Source: Grifola frondosa (taxonomy: Eukaryota > Basidiomycota > Agaricomycetes > Polyporales > Grifolaceae). From it: 64,000 bases of DNA. Under the pieces are notes generated by a model. The model was not told the origin of the DNA. It saw only the letters and a program-made list of their open reading frames with translations, and made no database searches. Where the stretch lies: the NCBI GenBank assembly GCA_001683735.1, contig LUGG01000015.1, positions 1,240,001 to 1,304,000 on the forward strand, given 5' to 3'. Every line of letters begins with the position of its first letter. Position 1 is the stretch's first letter. Positions 49,682 to 60,990 of this stretch are shown here, piece by piece. A program made the position numbers and the translations under genes.

Positions 49682-50660
49682 CTAGACAAGGCGCTTGACC
49701 TCTTCAACTTTTTTCTCCGCAATATCCTTCACCTCCCCCGTCTTCTTCCCTACCACTTCCTTCACGGCCTCTGCTTTAACCTCAACCACCTCGACCGCCT
49801 CTTTTGCCTTTGCCTCCGCGATCGCCACGGTCTTCTTTCCCCATCCCAGTGTCTCCTTCAGCTTTAAACCCGTCGTACTCTCGAGCCGGCCGACAATGCC
49901 CGTGACACCCTCCATAGCACGATCCCGCCCATCAGTGGTCGCATCCTTCAGCCGCTCCCAAGTCATCGCTGTATGTGCGTTGGCGACGGCGTGCTTCTGC
50001 GAGAGCGTGGGGAAGTACGCGTCCTCGAGCGAGCCGAGGTACTGAGAGATATTGTGTGTGGTCTTTGGGAGGAAATGATTGAGGGAAAGGATGAGCAGGG
50101 TAGGAGGGAGGAGGAGCCGGGTCGCGAGAATGCGATTACGCGCAAGAACAGAGCCTGTGAGTGCAGCGACGCCGACATAGAGGATGCCTGGGGTGAGCGG
50201 CTCTTCGGGGGCGATGAGTGATTTCACTCGGGCTATTGGGGTCGGATTATTGTGAGGATGGAAAAAATAGAGAGGCGGCTAACGCACTTTCCACGGCCTG
50301 TTCGACACCAATCCATCTTGAGATGACGCCTTGTACTCTCGAGTGTGCATCAAGGTACGTTGAAGTGAGTGCCCTACGCCCGACACCAATTTGCCTTTCC
50401 AATTCTGAGGGTGTCTCAACCAGAAGAATCTCCGGATCGGGGGTAGGATATATAGGCAACTGCAGCGTATGTATGCAAAGTCAGTTTGTAACTTATGCCT
50501 CGGACCACTGGCATGGTCGGAATTTCACACCTTTTCGCCGGACCCGTGAATGGCTAAAGCGGCTGCGGAACTGGCAAAGAGGGCCCTGCGGGGCTACGTG
50601 TCTTTGATGAGGTCTAGCTAAGAGGGAAAATGGGCGACCTACTGCAAGGAGCCTGAACAT
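49682..50660 (-). CDS. MIC27: MICOS complex subunit MIC26/MIC27 (apolipoprotein O family)
   Basis: Four exons keep one frame: 50660-50643, 50593-50531, 50459-50288 and 50232-49682. Exon 1 codes only six residues (MFRLLA); exon 2 completes a basic, Ala-rich leader (PRRALFASSAAALAIHGSGEK). Then LPIYPTPDPEILLVETPSEL, a helical segment, hydrophobic stretches (LYVGVAALTGSVLA, LLLPPTLLILSLNHFLP) and a long charged Ala/Glu/Val/Lys tail ending KKVEEVKRLV. The proline-rich N-terminal motif and the two membrane spans fit MIC26/27 of the cristae-junction MICOS complex in the mitochondrial inner membrane. The short first exon would be missed by simple ORF calling. About 270 residues. Intact. Confidence 0.88.
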
Positions 50661-51582
50661 CTCAGTGGACTTGGGACAACGTTTAGCGACAGGCCCTAGT
50701 GACGCTCGTTCTCTCGCCGGCGAAATCCGAGACTCGTAGTAATGGCCTCTTTGTGATTTCTGACATCGTCCTCCAGTTTAAGTGTTCAGGACGACTTGTT
50801 CATGCTAGAGTCACTTTCCAACCAATGAACAGATCGTACGAAAGTTAATATATATTTTATTCGAAAAAATGGCTAATTGTGCCATAGATACATATCACTG
50901 AGGGAAAATCCGATGTTTCCGGTGGAAACATTGTGGAAATATGGAGAATTTAGATTAAATGAGTTTAGCATGTTATCGATGGTTACATTGTAATATTATT
51001 TTAATATTGTTCAGATTGAATTTATGCGCACCGCGCTGGCCGCAAAAAAGACCATTTCGCTCGGGCACACTTACATTGTATGCTACTTTTGTAGTAGATT
51101 AAGAGGAATGGAGAGAAATAACGGAGTGCAGGAAGCAACGGAATGCAGGAAGTAAAGAGGAAGGAATCTGAGACAGTGGGTGCCACCCGTGTGACACCCG
51201 ATCACTCCCTACTTGTGGAGTGAGGGCGCTGCTTCACACGCCGGATCCGATTCCCCATACGCCTGTGACAGCGGATCTCGTACAGATGTATTTGTTGTTT
51301 ACCGTGAGGATTAATTAGGAGGGAGTGATGGATATATACGTACGTAGTATTTAATGACAGCATATAGGACTATTTCATTAAGTAAGTTTTTAAAATGGTC
51401 ACATAAGCATCATGTTTTTAATAAGTCACATAATAACACATGTGTACATATAATTACTAATAAACATGGTCCCGTGAGCCATATTGCGCAGAGTGTTTCT
51501 GCACATTGTTATTCATGTTGTAGAAGACTGTTCATATTCCAACCATGGAACCAAAATGAATCGGTATTTATATTACACAGTG
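50661..51582. other. Transition to AT-rich DNA, no gene seen
   Basis: About 920 bases. Up to about 50,830 the composition is like the gene region; beyond that it becomes clearly AT-rich. Near 51,100-51,160 there is a short purine-rich imperfect repeat (ggaatggagaga / ggaatgcagga). A 5' flank for the repeat that starts at 51,583. Confidence 0.4.
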
Positions 51583-51824
51583 TTTGTAACCTTCTGATAT
51601 ATATATTATATATAATATGATGTTTGCCAATCATCCTGAAAATTGGTAGTGTATAGCACACCTATGGAGAATGCCATTCCCAAGATATCTAAGTGTTTGC
51701 ATCTCAAAGTCTCTTGTGTGCTTTACAAGATGGTGAAAGTGAGATCACAATAAAAATTCAAGGCACCCCATACATTCATGCAAATGCATCCAATATCTTT
51801 ATATAGTGCTCTTAATGTGTCATA

Positions 51825-52490
51825 CAAAGTTTGGTGTAATTCTGATAAGAATTCGAATTTATATTGTGAAAATAATGTTTGGTCATGAGGAGAACATGGG
51901 GCATAAATTGGGATACATGCTCAACCATCTCAATTTTTTCACATGATGTCTATACATGCAGAGAGGATAGGCATTCAGTTTGAAATGATTCTGACAAGGT
52001 TCAGAATTTATAGTTGAGGAAATGATGTTTTGTCATGGGGAGAACATGGGGTATAAATTACAATATGTTTCCAATGACTTTGATTGTGTTTCCTAGCTAT
52101 GTACATGGACATGAAGAAGATATGTATCCAGTTTTGAGTCATTTGAATGGGTTTTCAAATTTATGTGGAGGAAATAGTGTTTGACCAGGGGGGAGAAGAT
52201 TGCTTACAAATTAGAATACCTATCCAACTGACTGCATTATACATTTTAACTGTTCTTATGTCCTCTAAAGATATGGATGTGCAGTTTGAAAGTATTTTGA
52301 CCAAGTTTCAGAATTTATACTGAGGAGAAGATGAATGATGTTTGGTCATGAAGACAACCTGAGTCATAAATTAGAATGTGTGTTCAACTGACTCTATTAT
52401 CCCTTGCAATTATGTTAACATACCTGAATCAGATGGACATGCAGTTGCTAGCAATTTGAACAAGGTTCAAAATTTATATTGAGTATTCCT
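51825..52490. repeat. Degenerate tandem array, about 150 bp unit, five units (copy 1)
   Basis: Units begin near 51,825, 51,975, 52,128, 52,272 and 52,441. Each carries a diverged form of: cagtttga..t.attttgac, then aaggttcagaatttat, then ttgaggaaatgatgtttggt, then catgggg.gaacatggggt, then ataaattagaatatg. Spacing is about 145-170 bases. Identity is modest but the order of blocks holds in all five. No coding role seen. Confidence 0.6.
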
Positions 52491-52909
52491 GTATCTGGAG
52501 CGCTAATGGTATCAACCAGTGGAGCGACCTTGTAGCATTAAATTTCATGTCGATTCTGTCTGTGTATTATGCCATATTATTTATGTGATGTTCAAGCATA
52601 CAGATCAAGTTCTGAATCAATATAAAAGAAATAGTAATGAGGCACCGGGAGCACTGACTTTAATAATCGATATCACATCATGAAAGACTTTATTGTTTGA
52701 TTGCATTGAACATACTAGCAGATACCCATGTCATGCCATGGTAGGGGGATTTCAAATTGTGTGAAGTTATCCATTGATACATATAATCAATATCAAAATA
52801 TAATATGTCGGATTCAAACAATATTAGAAAATGGACTAATTATGACAGTCGGTATCAATTAGACTTTGAGACCGGTCAGCTAGTTCACTGATTGTGAAGG
52901 TGGTGGAGC

Positions 52910-53760
52910 TTTCAGCTTCATTTCCTCACTTTCAATGTCCCCACTGATGCTGGGAGCTTCGAAGCTAATTCTTGCTCGCTTCTTGCCTTTGTCCTGCAGG
53001 GGACTCCCAGTATGACTTCTATCTGCAATATCATCAAACCATCATGTTCAACCCGATGCATCCGGGAGGAAGAGTGGCAGGATCTGCATGCAAATAAGAA
53101 GTGAACAGGTGAAATAAGCTTACTTGCCACCAAAGACATGAACACCTGACGTTGAGCTTCCAAAAAGTATGATGTCCTCTATTATTGATGTGAATGACTG
53201 CAGTGCATTTAACCGCCATGAGCATGCCCTCAGCATATCTGATTGATGCCTCTGTGCATGGAAATGGCTTGAATTTTTTCAAAGCACTTGGAATCCGAAT
53301 GAACTAACATGTAGATTTTCATTCCTGCAAAGTGTTCCGGAGTGACGACACATACTGATAGGCCACGACATCGACAGTCGAAGCAGTGATATTTATGCTC
53401 GAACAGCATCCCAATATGCTCAGAAGGGGTTAGTGGTGTGAGTCAAGTCCATCAGATTGAAGAAGCTGTTATGATTTGTTAAGTTAGAGCCTTCATGTTG
53501 GGTCACCCAGCTGATATTGCCAACGATATCATAACCATTATGCGACATTGTCTGTGAATATAGATCAGCCTCTGCAGTGACCTTTGCTCCCTGTAATTTG
53601 GATGAGTTGAATACCGCAAGACAATCAACGTGTCCTACTTACCATAGCATATAAGACATAAGTTCCTTGGTTGGCAAAGTTGACCAAATCTTTTGTTATA
53701 AAACTTTCTTGCAAAAGATTACTACAAAAGCAACACAGGCGTTTCTAGCTCGCATAAAAT
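52910..53760 (-). CDS. Unrecognised spliced gene fragment inside repeat copy 1
   Basis: Same gene as at 61,418-62,260 in copy 2, where it reads better. In this copy indels break the frame around 53,205, 53,290-53,315 and 53,430. Readable pieces include MEAQRQVFMSLVASK-frame and ILQIEVILGVPCRTKARSEQ, ending GTLKVRK at 52918. No family recognised. Confidence 0.35.
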
Positions 53761-54000
53761 GTGAGTGTCCAGATAGCTCCATCAATGCTCGAGATTGGAT
53801 ATGGGCTCACACCAAGTACACACGATCTGTCAGGATTGTGGGCTCATTAAGGACTGCGGTGGCGAATATCAATATCAATACCGTTAGCTCGTTAATGATG
53901 GATTGTGTGCACTTGAAGTCATCGCATGAAATGAAGCCAGTGCTCAAGTTATGTGCACTCGCCAACCAAACTGAGGCCCAAGTGATTATTTAGGCAACTA

Positions 54001-54085
54001 CCAAATGAGAAAGGTATCCGAAATGAGACGTTCCAAAATGAGAACGGTATCCAAAATAAGAAATATCTGAAATGAGCAGTGTTTC
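54001..54085. repeat. Short tandem repeat patch (AAATGAG words)
   Basis: Five close repeats of a word like aaatgagaa.ggtatccg occur over about 80 bases. The same patch is present in copy 2 at about 62,512-62,588. Confidence 0.55.
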
Positions 54086-55960
54086 AGACACCAAGCTTGA
54101 CTATTACAGAAGATTTGCTCAATAGAGCCGGATATATCATTGTTTTCCATTCAGGCAAGTTTCTAATTGATATAAAAGAAATTATGATGAGACATCAGGA
54201 GCACTAGTCGTACGACCTTTTTTTTAATTATCAGAATGGGAGAGACCCTGTTCTATTTTGGTATTCCATTCAATATATATCTTCATAAAAGTAAAGTAAG
54301 GTGCATGGTTTTTACTAACCCAGACAGGTTTGTTAATTAATATGGAGATAATAATATGCTATGAGAAGAGTGTAGAGAAGGGCTTGAGCATGCAGGCCGA
54401 TGTTCTGACATACGTTGGAGCATCATAACATCAGCAAGGGATTATTATAACTCTGATGACACTCAATGAGACTATACATTCAATTCAGATAGTAGGCAGT
54501 CTGATTCAGGTTATATCTTGATTCCCAACCGTGGAGCCTCATGATGCATGAACTGAAAGGCTGAAGTATTGCTTAAATCCCAGGCCCATGCCTAATGATT
54601 GTCTCGTTGCAATTTTTGTCTTTCACTACTTAAATGGCCTCCACATTCCATAGAGTATAATTCATACAATGTCATTTTTCCCTATGACAGTTTCAGCCAA
54701 GCTTGGCAACACTACTTACAGCCAGCACATGGGTAGCAGTATCATATAAGTGAAGTTTATCAATGACTGTGATTTTCAATTTTTGAAGGATAATTGTTGG
54801 TGTTGTGATTACAGGGCAGTGTTTGTTTGCCATCCACAAGAGGTTTTTTGAAAAAATGGAAGAGTTTAAGTGACAGAATCAAAAATGGAGGACATAACAT
54901 TACATTTATAGAGCAGGCAGAACAGTATCTACTACACCATCATGGTGAACAGTTCTTCATTTTCTTTCTTTTATTAGTCACCTTCATTGAACACTTAACT
55001 TCCCTCTTCACTTTTTCTCTCAAATCCCAACTTTTTTTGATAGCCTGTCTGCGTAGGTCCCACCCCTTGTGCCTATCTTCGTTTGGTTTTATGGGCAATG
55101 ATTTTGTATCTGCCACATTTTTCGATAGCTTTCATCAATACAAATTGTATTTAATATGAGATGATTGCTATAAACAAGTTATGATCTCACCTCTGCCCAC
55201 TGCAGAGTGCATAGGGCGATGCTGGTGGTGACCGCTCATTAGTATCAAACATCCTAAAGCACAGTTGCTTAGTCGAAGATACACTGCTTGAAGGGTTAGT
55301 ACTACATACCGTTAAAGAAGAAACCAACAAAACAAATGGTATGATATATGCAGTGGCTACTCTTTTTTTATTGTAAAATGAGAGGCAACCAAAACCCGGG
55401 AATTGAGCCACAATATGTAGAAAATGTACAAAGTGCACAGACCATGTGAAGTGTCTATATATGTTTATTTGGTCATGCTCTTCTGATTTCGTCCATGTCT
55501 GATCTAAGCTTACAAATCATCGCTGCCTCCCAACTGCTGTATATATATTTGTTGAAACATTTTTCAATGGGGTACACTACACCACTACTGTCATGCATGA
55601 CATCGACAGCTTATGGTGGCGAGTAAGTGTTAGATATGAACGGTAACAATCCTGATGGTTGGAGATATGGTAGTAAGTCAATTTACCGTTATGTGGCGTG
55701 AATTTGGGAGTAAAAATAAGCATCAGCAGATGTGATACACACTTTGAATAACATGCAGGACAAGGTTTCGACCAATGACACGTAAGACCAAAATTCATAA
55801 ACAGCACAGAAGTGGACATATTCATGATATCACGAATGACTTTGGTAATTACAACACCAATCGTTCATTGGACTAGTATAAACCTGTAATTTTTGAATAC
55901 ATACTCCAGCAAAGGTGTGATTTATTTTGGGGAGTATAGAAAGTCACCGAGAGGTGTATG

Positions 55961-58350
55961 TCAGTTGTCATCATCATATCCATCGCTCGAACGTGAAGTC
56001 TGAGAGCTATCCTCATCGTCTCCTTCCCCACCTTCCCCACTCCAATATGATCGCTGATCATCCCCACTGTCTTCCGTCACAACATTGCGATCCTCTTGCC
56101 ATTCCTCCTCTTCATCGTCATATACGTCCTGCACGATATCTGCCTTCCTTCTCGAGCGCGGTGGTTTTCGCATATTCTTAGCTATGTTTGACCGTTTCTT
56201 GTTGGAGGGCTCGCTTCTTCTTCCTTTCAGAGGCCATGATAGTTCTTGCTGCATCCTGTGTAAGTCCCCGTGATACAAGAAGCTTCTTCATGAACTCCGT
56301 TCGAGGCTCAGTTACTCGTGCCCTGCTTGCACCAGGTTTAGAGCGTTTACCTGCACCCACACGCTGTAGTCGATAGAATTCTGGGTTAGTGATGACCTGA
56401 ATCGATTCATCCCGTTTGCACCAGACGTAACCATGATGGTTTGGCGTTCCCCTGCTTGCGACAGGTAGACACTGAGTGTTGGTAAAGATTTCTCGGAGAT
56501 GAGAGCGAAGAGTCTCTCTGTCGTCATCACCCAAGCCGTGTAGGACCTGATGATACTGTCCGATATATCCGGCTGATGAGTAGAAGCTATTCCATTGTGA
56601 TCCCTGATGAACTTCATGTTCGATGTCATGAAAGAAAATATCCATGCGAGATCTGAACGTCATTTCAGGTCTACCTCTGATGCCACCGTCCAGACCAGCA
56701 TTGCAGGGTAGGAATTTGACGTTTGTAATTGAGACATAGATGGTTTCCACAGTCCAAATGCCCATAGCCTCTTGCAAGGTATTTGGCGTGATGAGACGAT
56801 CCCGCACTACCCATGTTTCACGAAGGAAAAGCCAGAGCTGTTCAGTAAATGTGACGAAAAGTCGTCCCGCTTGTAGAGAGACGTCCCAGATGGTATCGTA
56901 AACCCATGGACGGATGACTATCCATGGGGAGTGTTCTATCGCCCTCGAAAGCTCGGACCACATAGGAGCAGGTCCAAGAGGATACTCTACAGATGGACCC
57001 TCCATATCGGGCAGCTGCTTCAAAATACGAGCACTCCTTTTGCTGTGATATCCCATAGCTCTCATTACATCCACGTCATCGACTTCCTCAACCTCGGGAA
57101 GTGGATTCTCATCCGTGATGTCAAGGTCATGCAGGAACATCATACCAAACCTCGACTTGATTGCACGAAAGCGTAACAGAGCAAGTGATTCCTTGACATG
57201 GGCCGGAAGAATCATGGGCGGGCTATCCACACAGCGGATTAGATGAGATATGATGCCTGTGATTATTCCATAATTCGTAGGAGGTGCTTTGTGGAGACGA
57301 ATCTGAACTTGCCGAAGTTCTTCGATCCGTCTGGTGAGGAACGTGAATAATGAATCTGTACGAATCCACAGGATTGGATCGGATTTAAGAAACTGTTCCA
57401 CCTGCCAATCTCTGTGTATGAGACTAAAGAATGGATGGGCGAAAAGAAAACATACAAGTGTTTTGCAGTCTGTGAATATCTGCTTGAGGGCTGAACCTCC
57501 TATGCGATATTCGTCGCGGGTTCCATAATAGCGATGCCTTGCATCACCACTGAACAGCTTGACAGGCGTGCACATTCCGCATGGTATTGTTCATTGACAT
57601 CATAAGCATCTCCATCCTGGGCAAAAAACGGGATATTGTCCTTTGTGCGAGTGACCTCGTAGACGAGGTTATATGCCGATCGAAAGAGGACATGAGTCCT
57701 CCGAGACCGTTCTTTAGACATCTCCGCCTGAATCCCGCCATATCGACCGAGTGTGTTCAAGTTATGCATGGTCCCAGAATTAAATCCTGCAGCACCGAAG
57801 GAGGCATCCAAAGCATCCAATCTCCACAGGCCTACCACAGGCTTACGCAAAGTGCTTTTCTTCGGATTAAATGAGAAGGCGAGATCCACAAGGAGCTCTC
57901 CATTGGTGCGGTCCATCATGTAATCCAAATCCAGCTGTGGAAATTCTGTCCTGAGGCGTTCCCAGGGTTTCTTCTATCGTCGATTGTATGAACGGACTGC
58001 TGCGTTTGCAACTTCAAGTTCTTTCCCTCGAGCACAAAGAAAAATGACCGGTAACGTCTGAGCGAGGCGTCACTGGACTCTGCCAATATGTCGAACATAG
58101 TAGACTGTATCCGCGCGAAGTTGTCGGCAGATATAGCAACCGTTTTGGGACGATAGTAGTTACCCTTTCGCTTATCCTTCGTCGCGGATTTTAGCTTGAA
58201 CTCTTCGACGTTATAGTCCACATATGGTAAGATGCTATCCTCGGCATTAGACACTACTGCCGGTAGCACGACCTGATTCCAAAACAGGGCCTGGACTTCA
58301 TAGGGCATTAGGGCCTCTCGTTTCCCGGTGAACTCGTCTCTGTGTATCAT
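55961..58350 (-). CDS. Large unrecognised element protein, C-terminal part (split ORFs)
   Basis: Consecutive minus-strand ORFs 58350-57916, 57928-57500, 57575-56178 and an overlapping tail to 55961 read as one protein with one-base shifts near 57,960 and 57,570 and an unresolved end near 56,190. Stretches include DYMMDRTNGELLVDLAFSF, GLWRLDALDASFGAAGFNSG, YNLVYEVTRTKDNIPFFAQ and WVYDTIWDVSLQAGRLF. The end is basic (RSRRKADI) then very acidic (DDEEEEWQED). I do not recognise a transposase, helicase or nuclease motif. Its position behind a Ulp1-type protease and the repeat flanks say it belongs to the element. Codon use looks coding and GC content is higher than in the repeats. Confidence 0.5.
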
Positions 58351-59510
58351 TCTGGGAAAGAATATGTTGATTGTGATGGGACCGGCACCGTCAACCAGTT
58401 TCGCGAATGTCGTGTGGGAATTGCACTAAGGGGGAATGACTGCTCGATCCACTCTCTTTGACCATTACGCCTATCGTCATCAGAGGGCGGAATGAGAATC
58501 TCGGCAGAGACATGATTGCTCTTTCGGATCGGTGGTACTCTGTTCACTGTTGGACTCATAGCAACATGTGCACAAGTCCTAACCTTGACAAGTTTTGTGA
58601 CCCAGATGAGGCTATCGATGTCGATAGACACATCTATATCTGACGGAGACAAGCAAATGGCATCTCTTTCGGGATCCACTTCAAGGTAGTCCCCTTCCTT
58701 TGTACGGCCACAGATGTAGAGCGCTCTGCTGGCTTCCGATCCAACCTCGCCGGCCATCCTCTGCATGTCCCCGATACCCAATGTTACGATGTCGGTAACC
58801 GCAATCATATCTGGCTCCCCGAAAATGCCCCTTTCTCTAAAGAGTGGTTCGGAACACTGCGAGAATCGGATGTAGGTTTTCGGTGAGTAGTCTGATGGAA
58901 CTCCGACAGTGAGGATATGCTTTGACACCTCCATTGGATGTCCAAGATAAAATATGTGTGCGAAGCGCGCGAGGAGTCGGTAACCATAGTCCGCAAATAC
59001 AGTCCAGCAGCTACGGTGGGTGAGCAGGTGGTATGGCTCGAATGTATGCATTAGGTTGGGACCTCCAAGCTCCAGACTGTTTGAATAAGGCAAGAAGTCC
59101 TCAGCAGTAGGACCATCATCATAATCATCAAAATTCGACGAGTGGCGTGGCCAGATGGGATGGTCAGGAAATGGAAGATCCACAGGAGATGTTGGTCTCG
59201 GAAACCTGCACATACTAAGCATGGACCAGTCTCCAACATGCTTCAGCCGAATTCGACCAACCCGCCTGGATGGTGGTTCGACAAGATCAGAATGTACATC
59301 AGCGCTCGTCCCTCGGCCGATCTGTAGCACAGCGGGAAGATGTCCACGGTCATGACCCTGTATCAATGGCTGACAACCTGCCTGCGCACGCACTCCCGAG
59401 TTAATGTTGTCCTGTAACTGGGAAGCGTTCGTCAGGGCATCAAATGCGGCTTTTGTGCTTCGACAGGAAATGCAATTAGTGCTCGATAGTCGTATGTTCC
59501 TAAATATCAT
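58347..59510 (-). CDS. Unrecognised element protein, middle part
   Basis: A 387-codon open frame starting MIFRNIRLSSTNCISCRS, overlapping by four bases the ORF before it (Ulp1) and the ORF after it, an ATGA-type overlap that hints at one broken long gene. It contains a Pro-rich stretch (PRPTSPVDLPFPDHPIWPRH), an acidic patch (SNFDDYDDGPTAEDFLP) and a mixed alpha/beta region (LEVDPERDAICLSPSDIDVS). No motif recognised. It could encode the linker between the protease and the C-terminal part of a single large polyprotein-like product. Confidence 0.5.
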   Translation of the reverse strand: MIFRNIRLSSTNCISCRSTKAAFDALTNASQLQDNINSGVRAQAGCQPLIQGHDRGHLPAVLQIGRGTSADVHSDLVEPPSRRVGRIRLKHVGDWSMLSMCRFPRPTSPVDLPFPDHPIWPRHSSNFDDYDDGPTAEDFLPYSNSLELGGPNLMHTFEPYHLLTHRSCWTVFADYGYRLLARFAHIFYLGHPMEVSKHILTVGVPSDYSPKTYIRFSQCSEPLFRERGIFGEPDMIAVTDIVTLGIGDMQRMAGEVGSEASRALYICGRTKEGDYLEVDPERDAICLSPSDIDVSIDIDSLIWVTKLVKVRTCAHVAMSPTVNRVPPIRKSNHVSAEILIPPSDDDRRNGQREWIEQSFPLSAIPTRHSRNWLTVPVPSQSTYSFPE

Positions 59511-60130
59511 GGCATCCTCAGCATGGGTCTGGAGCGAATGATTGCTTGAGTTATATCGTCCTCGATATTATATGTGGGAGCAGCAGTCGGTCGTTGATCA
59601 TAGGAGGCCCATTCGACCGGTGCGCTTTCATGAAGATGCAGGAAGTCTTGGTATGCTGTGGAGAGAATGCGACATAGATCGAGATACATTTTCATCCGAA
59701 TGAGATGTCCACAGATGATGCTGAGGTGCTCCATTGTACCATCATCATGCAACGTTATACCGTGGCGAAAGATGTGAAGCGCTGCCATTACTGCGTGAGG
59801 ACCACAGTTGTAGCCATCCATCGCCCAAGGAACATTGAAAGCAGAAATATTCTGCTGCGTGCCAACATCCCATCCGTGTAGAAGACATAGATGATGGTAG
59901 TAGCGTGGCCCCTCCCACTCCTCCCATGGATCATATATCTGTTTATCGCTCGTACGACCAAGAACGTGAATGGTATGATGCTCCATGTCCATCACGACCA
60001 CGAAGTAATGATTCCGATGAAGAACGACAAATATGAGTGGTGTAATGTCGCAAGGGCCTGTGTCAGGAAGAAAATAGTTTTGTAACCTTCTGATATATAT
60101 ATTATATATAATATGATGTTTGCCAATCAT
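59507..60130 (-). CDS. Ulp1-type (C48) cysteine protease domain, 5'-truncated
   Basis: From 60,078 downward the frame reads a Ulp1-like domain: NHYFVVVMDMEHHTIHVLG (catalytic-type His) and WAMDGYNCGPHAVMAALHIF (catalytic-type Cys in the NCG context). The usual Asp after the His strand and the Gln before the Cys are not obvious. The first 17 or so residues of the ORF (MIGKHHIIYNIYIRRL) come from the repeat, including its AT palindrome, and are not part of the domain, so the real N terminus has been cut off at the junction. Ulp1-like proteases are common passengers or partners of large plant and fungal DNA transposons; in cells they cut SUMO. The call of protease is firm; activity is doubtful. 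Confidence 0.7.
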   Translation of the reverse strand: MIGKHHIIYNIYIRRLQNYFLPDTGPCDITPLIFVVLHRNHYFVVVMDMEHHTIHVLGRTSDKQIYDPWEEWEGPRYYHHLCLLHGWDVGTQQNISAFNVPWAMDGYNCGPHAVMAALHIFRHGITLHDDGTMEHLSIICGHLIRMKMYLDLCRILSTAYQDFLHLHESAPVEWASYDQRPTAAPTYNIEDDITQAIIRSRPMLRMP

Positions 60131-60316
60131 CCTGAAAATTGGTAAGTGTATAGCACACCTATGGAGAATGCCATTCCCAAGATATCTAAGTGTTTGACAG
60201 TCTCAAAGTCTCTTGGTGTGCTTTACAAGATGGTGAAAGTGAGATCACAATAAAAATTCAAGGTCACCCCATACATTCATGCAAATGCATCCAATATCTT
60301 TATATAGTGCTCTTAA

Positions 60317-60990
60317 TGTGTCATACAAAGTTTGGTGTAATTCTGATAAGAATTCGAATTTATATTGTGAAAATAATGTTTGGTCATGAGGAGAACATGG
60401 GGCATAAATTGGGATACATGCTCAACCATCTCAACCTTTTTTCACATGATGTCTATACATGCAGAGAGGATAGGCATTCAGTTTGAAATGATTCTGACAA
60501 GGTTCAGAATTTATGTTGAGGAAATGATGTTTTGTCATGGGGAGAACATGGGGTATAAATTACAATATGTTTCCAATGACTTTGATTGTGTTTCCTAGCT
60601 ACGTACATGGACATGAAGAAGATATGTATCCAGTTTTGAGTCATTTGAATAAGTTTCCAAATTTATGTGGAGGAAATAGTGTTTGACCAGGGGGAGAAGA
60701 TTGCTTACAAATTAGAATACCTATCCAACTGACTGCATTATACATTTTAACTGTTCTTATGTCCTCTAAAGATATGGATGTGCAGTTTGAAAGTATTTTG
60801 ACCAAGTTTCAGAATTTATACTGAGGGAGAAGATGAATGATGTTTGGTCATGAAGACAACCTGAGTCATAAATTAGAATGTGTGTTCAACTGACTCTATT
60901 ATCCCTTGCAATTATGTTAACATACCTGAATCAGATGGACATGCAGTTGCTAGCAATTTGAACAAGGTTCAAAATTTATATTGAGGAAAT
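60317..60990. repeat. Degenerate tandem array, about 150 bp unit, five units (copy 2)
   Basis: Same array as 51,825-52,490. Here the last unit keeps ttgaggaaatagtattcc, while copy 1 lacks the gaaata, so copy 2 is the more complete version. Confidence 0.6.

Larger units (their letters stand above)
51583..55502. mobile_element. 3.9 kb direct repeat, copy 1 (flank of a Ulp1-bearing element)
   Basis: Nearly identical to 60,079-64,000 in the same orientation, offset about 8,496 bases. It begins TTTGTAACCTTCTGATATAT and is followed at once by an AT palindrome (atatatattatatataatat). Copies differ largely by 1-2 base gains and losses (for example ctgcagtgcat against ctgcagtgtcat near 53,205 / 61,713), with fewer substitutions. 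Copy 2 runs to the window end, so the right limit of the repeat is not known. It holds an array of about 150 bp units, a patch of short repeats and fragments of spliced genes. Direct orientation, great length and unlike flanks argue against an LTR and for a tandem or nested duplication of one large element. Confidence 0.75.

Noticed and set aside
53667..53993. 108-codon plus-strand ORF in repeat copy 1 (also 62,182 in copy 2)
   Set aside because: The opposite strand holds the exon with acceptor, donor and in-frame continuation; the plus ORF is shorter in copy 2 and ends differently.
54001..54085. CRISPR-like array
   Set aside because: Units are short, imperfect and nearly contiguous with no spacers of constant length, in a eukaryotic genome.
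54827..55159. 110-codon plus-strand ORF rich in Phe and Leu in repeat copy 1
   Set aside because: Broken in copy 2. The antisense frame is Lys/Arg-rich and looks at least as coding, so I made no gene call here.
51583..55502. Interpretation as a long terminal repeat of a retrotransposon
   Set aside because: No gag, protease, reverse transcriptase or integrase motif lies between the copies, the repeats hold spliced genes themselves, and 3.9 kb is beyond usual LTR length.
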